From: Chrysophaeum taylorii
Taxonomy: Eukaryota > Sar > Pelagophyceae > Pelagomonadales > Pelagomonadaceae
Assembly (NCBI GenBank): GCA_029834535.1
Contig: JAQMWT010000404.1
Coordinates: 89,791-153,790, forward strand
Reading direction: 5' to 3'
Length of the DNA: 64,000 nt
The position numbers and the translations under genes are program-made. Positions 41,146-49,450 of the stretch are shown here, one piece after another. A model generated the notes under the pieces. It did no database searches and had not been told where the DNA came from. It was given only the letters and a program-made list of their open reading frames with translations. Positions within the stretch are counted from its first letter, which is position 1; each line of letters opens with the position of its first letter.

Positions 41146-41823
41146 TCAAAGGTCGACGGCGGCGTCTTTTGTCTGAGGGATGGAATCGCTGCCAACGCCT
41201 TCCATATGGGTTGAGGGGACGGAGTAGGCGCCGGGCTCGGGGGGCGGGACGCCGATGGGGTTATAGGCGTCGGTGGGGCGCGCGTCCGGGTCGGCGCCGC
41301 GTTGCTTGACGAGGATGAGGGCAAGACTGCCGGCGGCGGCGGCGGTGGCGAAGAAGGCGAAGACGACCGAGGCCGAGACGCGGGAACAGAAGAACTGCGC
41401 CTTCTTTTTGACCGAGGAGCCAGCCCCCCTCGGGTTGCAGGTGCTCGAATCGTTGCCGCCAAACTCGTCGTGGTTTTGCGTGGAGCTCGCTGCGCCGGCG
41501 ACGGCACCGGTGTAGATCATCGCGCAGACGACGACCGTTCCATAGAGTTCGCACTTGGCCGTCGTGGTGGCGTCGAGGAGGTTTGCCTTTTTGACCGCGA
41601 CGATGCCGATCGCAAAGCCCCATTGCAGGATGCCGACCGCAAGCAAAAAGTTGAGGGGGGTGTAGTTGTCGTACTCGAACAGGCCACCGTAGCCCGCCTT
41701 GTGGGCCGAGGCGAGGACCGACCAGCTTATGAGCGAGCACACGACCTCGACGGCCCGCAGCACGGGCTCGGCGTCGAGGTCGCCGATCGAGCTCGCGATC
41801 GTCGATGCGATGTCCTGGGCCAT
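41146..41823 (-). CDS. Four-transmembrane MARVEL-like protein
   Basis: 225 residues with four hydrophobic segments: AVEVVCSLISWSVLASA, FLLAVGILQWGFAIGIVAV, ELYGTVVVCAMIYTGAVAGAA and VSASVVFAFFATAAAAGSLALIL. A short cysteine-containing loop and FEYDNYTPLNF lie between. The four-helix layout with a long final loop resembles MARVEL, synaptogyrin and CASP-like proteins. The C-terminal 50 residues are proline-rich and cytosolic. Its start codon is only 24 bp from that of the divergent HAAO gene. Confidence 0.6.
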   Translation of the reverse strand: MAQDIASTIASSIGDLDAEPVLRAVEVVCSLISWSVLASAHKAGYGGLFEYDNYTPLNFLLAVGILQWGFAIGIVAVKKANLLDATTTAKCELYGTVVVCAMIYTGAVAGAASSTQNHDEFGGNDSSTCNPRGAGSSVKKKAQFFCSRVSASVVFAFFATAAAAGSLALILVKQRGADPDARPTDAYNPIGVPPPEPGAYSVPSTHMEGVGSDSIPQTKDAAVDL

Positions 41824-41847
41824 GGAGCCTTTGCGGTCCGTTGAAAA
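41824..41847. promoter_or_regulatory. 24-bp divergent gap between MARVEL-like and HAAO start codons
   Basis: The start codons are so close that the promoters and 5' leaders must overlap each other's coding regions, unless one gene starts further in. Confidence 0.5.
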
Positions 41848-42776
41848 ATGCGGCGAAACTTGGCTTTATGGCTTGCGAAGCATGGGCCGAGCCTGCGACC
41901 CCCCGTCGCCAACAAGCTCTTGTACGCGGGCGACCTCAAGGTCATGGCTGTCGGTGGGCCCAACGAGCGCAACGACTATCACATCCAAACCGGCGAGGAG
42001 TTTTTCGTGCAGCTCCGGGGTCAGCTCGTGCTCAAAGTGATAGAGGGTGGCGCATTCAGGGACGTCAGGGTAAATGCGGGGGAGGCATTTTTGCTCCCGA
42101 GCCACCTCCCCCACTCGCCACAACGCGAGGCGGGCTCGATCGGCCTCGTCTTCGAGCGATCCCACGTGAGTGACGTCGTCGTTCTCGCCTCGACGTCTAG
42201 AGCCCGCGTCGCAGACCGACGACGAGATGGACGGCATGATGTGGTTTGGGAAGGGCGTCGACAGAAGCCACGGCCGACCGGCTAGCCTCGCGGACGTGGC
42301 GTACGAGGAGTACTTCCACTGCGTTGACCTAGGCGCGCAGCTCAAGCCGATTATCGAGCGTTACGAGGCGAGCAAGAATCCGCGACGCGTCAAGAACCCC
42401 CCGATCGAGCCGGACCCCGATGCGCGATGCGTTCCTCCTGAACCCTTCGACGAGACCCTTGCCGAGTTGCAGGCTCATCGGCTTCTCCACCGCGGCGACG
42501 AGGTCATCTGTGATGCCCACGTCGGCCCGCGCACGCTCGAGGCCTCGGCGAGCCCCTTCGAGGTTTTCGCCTGGCAGCGTCGCGGCACTTCGACCTGCCG
42601 CCTTGAGGATGGCCTTGTCCTCGACTTCCAGCCCGACGACGTCTACCTTCTTCCGTGCGTCCTCCCTTGCTCTCGTTCTCACTTATCCTTCTGCTTCTAG
42701 GAAAGGTGCGAGGTATGAGTGGCACCTCCCGGACGGCGACGCCTGCCTCCTTACCGTCTCGAACGTGTACACCTAG
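41848..42776 (+). CDS. HAAO: 3-hydroxyanthranilate 3,4-dioxygenase, two short introns
   Basis: Exons are 41848-42165, 42203-42654 and 42701-42776. Introns are 37 nt (GTGAGT...AG) and 46 nt (GTGCGT...CTAG). The product is 281 residues, close to the family's usual 286. Family motifs are visible: VMAVGGPNERNDYHIQTGEEFFVQLRG (Fe-ligand His and Glu), FLLPSHLPHSPQR (second His), EYFHCVDLGAQLKPIIERYEASKN and the C-terminal cupin half FEVFAWQRRGTS with DDVYLLPKGARYEW. It oxidises 3-hydroxyanthranilate to aminocarboxymuconate semialdehyde in the kynurenine route to NAD. No targeting peptide is evident, so cytosolic. The last exon only joins well through the second intron. Confidence 0.9.
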
Positions 42777-42836
42777 GGTGTAGTTGCCGCCAGGGGTGGC
42801 CGCCGGAGGGGCGGGCGGCTCACTCTCTCATACCGT

Positions 42837-43254
42837 ACACTAACTAACTTCAGACCTCTCCCGAGGCATGGGAGCCAGAGCATGGGAGCCAGGCCGCACA
42901 GGCAGGAGCCGATCCGGAATCACAGAGGAAAATCACGCAGTTGGGGCAGAGGCGAGGGACGAGGACTCGTTGATGACGGACCGCCACTGCGCGCGGTCTT
43001 GTGCGAAGTCGTGCAAAAGCGTCGCAGGCCGCGAACGTGTTGGTCCACGAACAATCGACCTGTCCGTCGCGTTCTGCCCAACCGAGCGAACCCCATCCCA
43101 GCGCGAACTTTCCGGGTGCTAACCGGCCAGCCCGGGAGGCGAGCAGGCACCGTCTCACTCCGGGACGGCCGGGGCCGCCGCAGGGAGCAAGCGTGTTAGA
43201 CGCCGTCCTCCATCGCAACCAAACGGTTAGCGATCGCAGAGTTAGGATAGGTAA
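42837..43254 (-). mobile_element. (TTAG)n-ended SINE-like retroposon, copy F, full length, with 10-bp TSD
   Basis: CTCATACCGT flanks it at 42827-42836 and 43255-43264. It is almost identical to copy A along its length, from cgatcgctaaccg at its 5' head to TTAG units at its 3' end, apart from a 13-bp duplication of a gggagcca phrase near its 3' end. It lies in the promoter of the gene starting at 43308. Confidence 0.88.
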
Positions 43255-43307
43255 CTCATACCGTGTGCAAGAGAATCATTTACCGTCCGGGACACTGTAC
43301 CCTTTCG

Positions 43308-44054
43308 ATGGACCGAATCATCGTTGCGGGGTGTGCCGCGGCGACGCTCGTGGCCTCCACAACGATGCTCGCGTTCACTTTCCGCAAGCCCTTCTACGGC
43401 GATTCCCTCGAATCGCACGGCGAGACGGCAGCGAAGAGCGGCTTCTGCGATGAGCTGTACATCGAGCACACGAGGCCTTGGCGATTCACCGCAAAGCACG
43501 GACCCTACTCGTGTCCGTGGCCTGCCGAAAATACCGCCTTCCGCGCGACGCTCGGTTCGGTGGGAATCTTGCTGACGGCGCTCGCAGCTTACCTCGTCAA
43601 AGCCGACGAGGTCGCCTGGCTGCGGCGCGTCTCGGTGATCTACGCTATCTACGCCGCCTGCTGGCTCTCGTGCGCGACCCTCGACGCCGACGCCGTGCGC
43701 CGCGGGAACGCCCTCTGCGAAAGCGATTTTAAGGTAACGGCCGACGGCAACGCCCACCGCCTCCTCGAGGTCCTGGGCAAGATCGACTGCCAACCCGCGC
43801 CCTTCGTCTGGCTCACCATCGGGGACTTCCTCAACGTCCTCCTCTTTGCCACCGTCGGTTACGCGTGCGTCCGTCGTCTCAGTCGAGACTTGATTCACTG
43901 TGCTCCATCCAGGTGGCGCGTCTACGCCGTGGTATCGATCAAGCATCTCCAGACAACCAATGCCGCGCTTCAGGACCCCTTCCTCGCGGCCACGATGAGC
44001 GGGGCCATCGACCGACAAACACCCTATGAGCCTGCCCCCTCCGATTCCCCCTAA
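43308..44054 (+). CDS. Four-span membrane protein of unknown function
   Basis: 248 residues from the ATG at 43308 (the upstream in-frame codons lie next to the SINE and have no ATG). Hydrophobic segments are IIVAGCAAATLVASTTMLAF, GSVGILLTALAAYLV, VSVIYAIYAACWLSC and FVWLTIGDFLNVLLFATVGYACV. The first extracellular loop holds three cysteines (FCDELY, YSCPWP) and the second two (LCESDF, IDCQPAP), probably disulphide-bonded. I do not recognise the family. The C-terminal 50 residues are polar. Confidence 0.55.
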   Translation: MDRIIVAGCAAATLVASTTMLAFTFRKPFYGDSLESHGETAAKSGFCDELYIEHTRPWRFTAKHGPYSCPWPAENTAFRATLGSVGILLTALAAYLVKADEVAWLRRVSVIYAIYAACWLSCATLDADAVRRGNALCESDFKVTADGNAHRLLEVLGKIDCQPAPFVWLTIGDFLNVLLFATVGYACVRRLSRDLIHCAPSRWRVYAVVSIKHLQTTNAALQDPFLAATMSGAIDRQTPYEPAPSDSP

Positions 44055-44513
44055 GTGATCATACCGCCAATTATTGTAGTAAAATCGCAAAAAAATTCTC
44101 TCGGACCAGAATTATCCAACTAACACGCATCTCACTCCCGAGAGAGCTCTCACTCGTCGTCGCCATCGGCGGCCCGTTTATATTTAGTCAGGAGGGCTGT
44201 CTGTTTTTCCCCCTCCTCTCCCCGCGCGGGCGATCCGTTGAAAAGCTGCAGTAGGTGCCATGGGCAACGTCGCAGTAGTATATATATCGTGTCGCTCGAC
44301 GGCGTCGTCGTCATACATGTGCGTGCGTCTGTCCTTGGCGCAACGTTGACCAGGTTTTTGTTTGTTGGTCGTCCATCGTTTCATCGACGCGGGGCTGACG
44401 AACAACGACGCGCTCTCTTGTCCGACACCGAAATCAGCGCCGCCGGCCCGCGGGCGCGGCTGAAGCCACTCTTTCTTACCCTTCGAACAAAAGTAAATTC
44501 TGTCGCCGCCGGG
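44055..44513. other. Intergenic, promoter of the cold-shock gene
   Basis: AT-rich stretches including tatatatatcg (44278-44288). Open frames crossing it lack ATG; no gene seen. Confidence 0.4.
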
Positions 44514-45005
44514 ATGCGCCGATCCGCCGGGTTGCCGCGTCGGTTTCGGCCAAGGCAGCGTGCGCCGTCGACGGCCGTAGCCGAGCGGCCGGCGGAGCCC
44601 GCCGAATTGCACGATCTTGTGGTGCTGCTCGAGGGCAGCAAAAGAGACGACGACCGGTGTCACGTCGGGGACGTGCGGCGCGGACGCGTGCAAGTGTACT
44701 TTGAGGAACGTCGTTTTGGCTTCATCAAGCCGCTCGACGGTGGCCGCGATGTCTTCTTCCACAAGAGCATGATGCGCGAACCGTTGCGGTTCGACGATGT
44801 TGTGGAGTTTAGCGTCGACCAAGAGATCGAGACGAAGGCCCACCTCGTCGTCAAAGTCGAGCCAGAGCTGTCCTCGGATGCCGACATTCGCTTTTTGCAA
44901 CAATACCCAGACGAATACATCTGGCTCGCGCGCGAAAGCGAGGAGGGTCACCGGCGTCGCAGAGAGAGACAACTCCGACGAGAGTACTGGCGATCAAGGA
45001 AGTGA
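44514..45005 (+). CDS. Cold-shock-domain protein
   Basis: 163 residues from the ATG at 44514; the frame is open upstream but begins with TTG and has no other ATG. The domain lies at about 60-120: GRVQVYFEERRFGFIKPLDGG with the RNP1-like RFGFIKP and RNP2-like DVFFHKSMM, then DVVEFSVDQ. These are hallmarks of single-stranded nucleic-acid binding. The tail is Arg-rich (RRRRERQLRREYWRSRK). The N-terminus is Arg-rich too and could be a transit peptide. It probably binds RNA in plastid or cytosol. Confidence 0.72.
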   Translation: MRRSAGLPRRFRPRQRAPSTAVAERPAEPAELHDLVVLLEGSKRDDDRCHVGDVRRGRVQVYFEERRFGFIKPLDGGRDVFFHKSMMREPLRFDDVVEFSVDQEIETKAHLVVKVEPELSSDADIRFLQQYPDEYIWLARESEEGHRRRRERQLRREYWRSRK

Positions 45006-45180
45006 AGAGCGCGCCCATGCATATGATGATGATGATGATGAGGTAGGTTGAGGTTGAGAGCTCGTCCCGCCCATTCCCGCCCGGATAAGAATAGTAAGGT
45101 GTCGATGTTACAAAGATGTTTGATCCCCGGTTCCGCACGACATAAGGGTTTATTTAGCTTCATATATAGACAGAAAGAAG

Positions 45181-46095
45181 ATGATTCTCGTTTTGATTTT
45201 TGCCGGGCTCGCCTGCGGTTGGGCACCGAGGTCGTTTGTCGGCCGTTATGGAACGAGGCGCACGAACAGCGAAAAGGATGCCGACGAGCAGCCCGTCGTT
45301 GACGTTTCTGAAGAGGTGGAGGCCCCCCGCGAGGACTTCCGGACGTACTTGTTTGGGGCGCCGGGTGAGCTCGAGCGCGATCTGCGGTTGCTTGGAACGA
45401 GCCGGGAGCGCGTGTTGACGTACTGGGCCGCCGGCGCGGGGATTGGTCTAGCAGGGGACTTGCTGGGCGTGACGTCCGGGCTTCTTACGTCGAGTCCCGA
45501 AGGCGTAAAGCGCGCCGCGCGCCGAGCGCGAATCGACGCGTATTACCCGATCGACGGGCGGAAGCGGTACATCGACGACGAGTACGGTTTCGAGTTCTTG
45601 TACCCGAAGACCTGGCTCGGCGACCAAGCCGTCTACCTGAGCCGCGCCTCGGAGCGGTCGGGAGCGCCGGAAGCGTTAGTCGCGCGCCAGCGCCGCGGCG
45701 TCGCGGCCGTCGCGGCCTTCGGCCCTCCGCGCGGCACCTTCGAAGAGAACGTCTCCGTGTTCCGCAGCTCGACGGAGCCGGGATTTTCGCTTCGAGGCAC
45801 GCTCGGGGAGCCCGCGGATGCGGCAACGCGCCTCCTCGACGCGGCGATCGCGCCGCCGTCGTCGGGCAAGGTCGCCGCGTTGATCGACGCCTTCGAGACG
45901 CCCGAGAGTACCTATGTCTTCGAGTACACGCTCCAGCTCCCAAAGAGCACCAAGGTGCTCCACAACCTTGCCGTCGTCGCGCAACGCGGAGGCACCGAGC
46001 TCCTGACCATGACCGTCCTCTGCCGAGCCTCCGATTGGCCCGACAGAGAGCCTCTCTTCCGAGACATGGCCCGCTCTTTCCGACTCACGAGATAA
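45181..46095 (+). CDS. PsbP-domain thylakoid-lumen protein
   Basis: 304 residues. The leader MILVLIFAGLACGWAPRSF fits a signal peptide with a cleavage motif close to the ASAFAP type, and WAAGAGIGLAGDLLGVT at about 82-98 is a probable lumenal (Tat/Sec) segment. The mature domain from about residue 120 has the PsbP signature KRYIDDEYGFEFLYPKTW followed by VAAFGPP, FEENVSVFRSS, FEYTLQLP and a C-terminal FRDMARSF. Members (PPL/PPD) assist photosystem II or NDH assembly. The specific subgroup cannot be told. It ends 48 bp from the convergent gene at 46144. Confidence 0.8.
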   Translation: MILVLIFAGLACGWAPRSFVGRYGTRRTNSEKDADEQPVVDVSEEVEAPREDFRTYLFGAPGELERDLRLLGTSRERVLTYWAAGAGIGLAGDLLGVTSGLLTSSPEGVKRAARRARIDAYYPIDGRKRYIDDEYGFEFLYPKTWLGDQAVYLSRASERSGAPEALVARQRRGVAAVAAFGPPRGTFEENVSVFRSSTEPGFSLRGTLGEPADAATRLLDAAIAPPSSGKVAALIDAFETPESTYVFEYTLQLPKSTKVLHNLAVVAQRGGTELLTMTVLCRASDWPDREPLFRDMARSFRLTR

Positions 46096-46143
46096 AAAGT
46101 TGGTGGCTCTTATTTTTATTAAATAATATTCGAGACCAGGTTT

Positions 46144-47574
46144 TTACGTTTCCGGGCCACCGCGGGGGGCGTCGACGACGACGACGTTGTTCGGGAGAAA
46201 GCCGGCGAGGTTGGACGCGTGTTCTTGGAGGAGTCGCCGGCGCGCCTCGGCGACGACGCGCTTCTTGTAGTCGTCGGCCTGGGCGAGGCGCGCCGCCTCG
46301 TCGAGCTCGGCCTGGCGCGCGATGTCGTACATACGCGCGCGGTCTTCCTTCTGTCGGTTGACCGCGTCGACGTACTTGCGCTTGTCTTCCCAGCGGCGCG
46401 CGGCGAGGCGCTCGTCTTCGCGCTTGTCATCCTCAAACTTTCGGCGCATCATGTCGACGAGCTTGCGCTCCTCGGCTTGTTCCATTTGCTTGCGCTCCTC
46501 CTTGGCGACGAGCTGCTTCTCGTTGGCGAGCGCCATGTCGCGCTTCATCGCGAGGCGCTTGTCCTCGCGCGACTTGGCGTCGCGCGCGCGCGCGGCCTCC
46601 ATCTCCTCCTCCCACACGAGGTCCCGGAGGTTCTGGAGCTCCTCCTCTTCGTGGCGCTGCTTTTCGGTCTCGGCGACGATGCGCCGGAAGTTGTCGGCGT
46701 CCCGAAGCCGCTTCTCCTCGAGTCGCAGGGCCTGCCGACGCTCGCGCTCGCGCACGGCCTCGGCGTGGCGCTGGATCTCTGCCTCCTCGCGGCGCGCCTT
46801 CTCCCTTGCCTCGGCGAGCTCGCGCTGCCGCTGGACCTCGTAGCTCTTGAGGAGCTCGCGGCACTCGGCCTTTCGACGGCCGCGGAGCTCGCGCTCCGAG
46901 TCGTCCTCGGCCTGGATCTTGGCGACGACGTCGTCGACGAGCGCGCGGTCGCGCTCGGCCTCGGCGAGGGCCTCGGCCTTGAGGCGCTCGCGCTCGCTCA
47001 TCTGGCGCTGCAGGGCTTCCTTTTGCCGCTGGAGCACGACGTGCTTCGACGCGGCCAGGACGCGCTCGTCCTCGACGGCGCGCCGCCGATCGTCCTCCAT
47101 CTTCTCCTCGATCGCGTGCTCGCGCAGCTGCGCGCGCCGCTCCGCTTCGAGCCGCTCCTCGTGCTGCGCGGCCCGCTCCTTGTTCACGTACGCCACGCGC
47201 AGCTGCTGCTCGAGTTCTTTGAGCTCCTCCGACTCCCCGCAGATACGAAGGATTTCGCGCTCGGCTCGTTCTCGCTCCGTCGCGCGCCGCTCGAGCTCCT
47301 TGGCGATGGCGGTCGACTCCGACGCCTCCAACGCGCGCGCGCGGCCCTGCCGCGCTCGCTCGGCTTCCAACGCCTGCGCGCGCTCCTCCTCCTCGGCCTT
47401 GAGCACGCGGAGCTGCCGCCGCCGCCTGGGGATCGCCACCTCGGACTGGGCGGCGATCTGGAGCTTGCCCGAGGTCTCCACGTAGCTTCGCAACGCCTCG
47501 GCCGACGACTCCTGCGTCCGCCGCGCCGCCATCGCCCTCTCCCGCATCATCGCGCTCCTTCCGGCGGCAGCCAT
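46144..47574 (-). CDS. MNS1-like TPH-domain coiled-coil protein of motile cilia
   Basis: 476 residues, almost entirely a single coiled coil rich in Glu, Arg, Ala and Lys (for example LRICGESEELKELEQQLRVAY). The layout, size and C-terminus (ASNLAGFLPNNV...) fit the trichohyalin-plectin-homology family, whose members MNS1 and CFAP53 sit inside axonemal doublet microtubules. The N-terminus MAAAGRSAMMRERAMAARR has no signal. It implies the organism makes a flagellated stage. Assignment to MNS1 instead of another TPH protein is moderate, since coiled coils mislead. Confidence 0.6.
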   Translation of the reverse strand: MAAAGRSAMMRERAMAARRTQESSAEALRSYVETSGKLQIAAQSEVAIPRRRRQLRVLKAEEEERAQALEAERARQGRARALEASESTAIAKELERRATERERAEREILRICGESEELKELEQQLRVAYVNKERAAQHEERLEAERRAQLREHAIEEKMEDDRRRAVEDERVLAASKHVVLQRQKEALQRQMSERERLKAEALAEAERDRALVDDVVAKIQAEDDSERELRGRRKAECRELLKSYEVQRQRELAEAREKARREEAEIQRHAEAVRERERRQALRLEEKRLRDADNFRRIVAETEKQRHEEEELQNLRDLVWEEEMEAARARDAKSREDKRLAMKRDMALANEKQLVAKEERKQMEQAEERKLVDMMRRKFEDDKREDERLAARRWEDKRKYVDAVNRQKEDRARMYDIARQAELDEAARLAQADDYKKRVVAEARRRLLQEHASNLAGFLPNNVVVVDAPRGGPET

Positions 47575-47764
47575 ATGGTCGGTGTCGGTGTCGGTCTCGG
47601 TCGGTCGATCGTTGCCCGGTTTTCAAATCAATGAGATACCGTATCTTCCACTTGTTGTAGGAGAGAGTTGTTGTCGTTGTTCTTCGTGGTTTCCCAACTT
47701 CGCAACCGCGCGGGTCTACTAAGAGTGCACCTCTGGGGTGGTGCCGCGCGTCTCGTTGTCTGTC

Positions 47765-49075
47765 TTATTGTTTGGTGGCCGTCGCGGGGAGCGGCTCGGG
47801 GCGCCGTCGGCGCTGGTGGCTCTTCCACCAACGGTAGAGCGCCGAGCCGGAGGAGTAATCGTGCTTTCGTCGGGGCCCGTCGTCGTCGTCGCCGTCGTGC
47901 ATTCGTCGGGGCCCATCGTCGCCGACATCGTCGTCGCGTACTGTGACGAGAGTGCGGCGCTCGAGGAGAATGTCCGTCGCGGAGAGTCGAGGGGTGACGG
48001 GGGGACGAGAGGGCTGGGCGGCGAGGGCGTCGAGGAGGAGGTTAGCGACGTCGGCGTTGCCGTGCCAGCCGAGGAGGGGGGCGACGGGCGTCCCGGCGGC
48101 GTCGTAGACGAGGTCGAGCTCGTTGGGGAGGACTTTGGAGGGACACCACTTGAGGGCGTGAGCGGCGGCCCGCGTCGCGTTGCAGTGCCTGCCGTTTCCG
48201 AGGGCGAAGCGACTGAGCGCTTGGTCGAAGACGTCGTCGTCGCAGGGCGGGTGAAACCACGAGGAGGCGGCCGCGGGCGAGAGGGTCGATGGCGGGGCCG
48301 CCGCGCACTTTGGGTCGCGGGCGGTGTTAGTGGCGGTTCGGTTCTCGCCGTCGACGACGTACCATCGACGGAGACTCGCGAAGAGCTCGCCCCTCCGATC
48401 GAGGATGACACGTTCCGGAAAGGAGATGGAGTAGTTCACGACGGCGCATTGGTCGTCGCAGCCGGCGTCGAGGGAGAGGGCAAAGTCAACGAAGGCGGCG
48501 ACCGAGTCCCGGGAGCCCGCGTACTGGCCCGCGGCCGCGAAGAGGTATCGCCACGTCGCCTCTCGCGTCGCCGGGCGCCGCTTACGACGACCTTTCTTTC
48601 GATTGGTGTTGTTGGTTTTCGACGAGTCGTACATCGCGCGGACGAAGCGGGTCGCCTCGTCCTGCGAGCAGGGCCGGCCGACCCAACAGGCCGGGTCGGT
48701 CGAGACGACCAGGCGGTCCTTCTTCCCGCGCGTCAGCCTCCTGAGGACAGCTCTCACGTTCGCCGCAGTCCCCGTTCCTGGGATCACGTCGGTCGCGTCC
48801 CCGAACACCACCACGTCGCATCCCCGAGGATCATCGCGCGCAAGATGTTCCCGGACGAATTGTCGGCCGCCGCGGACTATGACGATGGCGCGGTTTGTCA
48901 CGCGTCCCACGCTCTGCGCGCGTTCGAGCAATACCGACGACTCGGGGTCGCACTCCGACGGCCGGCAGCTCGTGATCCACTCCACGCACTGCCGTCCGCG
49001 GTGCGAGGGCCACGACAGCTTGGACCACACGGGGGACACCACCAACACCAGTGGCAGCAGCAGTACCACCCGCAT
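47765..49075 (-). CDS. PLOD/GLT25-type glycosyltransferase-like secreted protein
   Basis: 436 residues from the ATG at 49075, which starts a signal peptide (MRVVLLLPLVLVVSPVW); the frame is open further upstream but is low-complexity. The domain shows VVVFGDATDVIPG (the DxD-like region of the glycosyltransferase domain next to lysyl hydroxylases), LVVSTDPACWVGRPC, AAGQYAGSRDSVAAFVDFAL (variant of the NSGxxxG segment), and DQCAVVNY.. before FPERVILDRRGELF. Its C-terminal half has HALKWCPSKV and a PLLGWHGNAD motif (the Gly-His-Asn element of such enzymes). It probably adds sugar to secreted proteins in the ER or Golgi. The tail is Asp/Arg-rich and variable. Confidence 0.65.
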   Translation of the reverse strand: MRVVLLLPLVLVVSPVWSKLSWPSHRGRQCVEWITSCRPSECDPESSVLLERAQSVGRVTNRAIVIVRGGRQFVREHLARDDPRGCDVVVFGDATDVIPGTGTAANVRAVLRRLTRGKKDRLVVSTDPACWVGRPCSQDEATRFVRAMYDSSKTNNTNRKKGRRKRRPATREATWRYLFAAAGQYAGSRDSVAAFVDFALSLDAGCDDQCAVVNYSISFPERVILDRRGELFASLRRWYVVDGENRTATNTARDPKCAAAPPSTLSPAAASSWFHPPCDDDVFDQALSRFALGNGRHCNATRAAAHALKWCPSKVLPNELDLVYDAAGTPVAPLLGWHGNADVANLLLDALAAQPSRPPVTPRLSATDILLERRTLVTVRDDDVGDDGPRRMHDGDDDDGPRRKHDYSSGSALYRWWKSHQRRRRPEPLPATATKQ

Positions 49076-49450
49076 TTCTCCTCGGAAAAAATAACAATTA
49101 CAAGGGGTATCCAATCCATTCCATTGTGGAAGAGAAGAGGGGGGGGCGACTAGGTTCCAACAAGAAGGGGAGGGACACTGAACTGATACGATAGGGGGGG
49201 GCGGCGCACGACGGCTCTCGTCGTACCGAATGGCTGGGCGGTGCCTTTCATTCATTCCTTCCTTCCTCCCTTCCTTCCTCGTGCTGCATTGAGCCCCCTC
49301 TCACGGGGCGAGTCCCTCCTGATTTCTTTCTTCTTTCTTTCTTTGTTAGTAGTTTCTTTTTTTTTTCTGGACACACGAAAAAAGCCGTGTCGTCGCCTCG
49401 CTGGACCCTGATCGCGGGCGCGCATCCGTTGGGGCAAATATTTGCTCACC

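Noticed and set aside
46219-47634. 471-codon plus-strand Leu-rich frame opposite the coiled-coil gene
   Set aside because: Leu/Ala/Arg richness is the complement of the Glu/Arg coiled-coil codons.
47738-49153. 471-codon plus-strand frame opposite the PLOD-type gene
   Set aside because: The minus strand has a signal peptide and glycosyltransferase motifs; the plus frame is its shadow.
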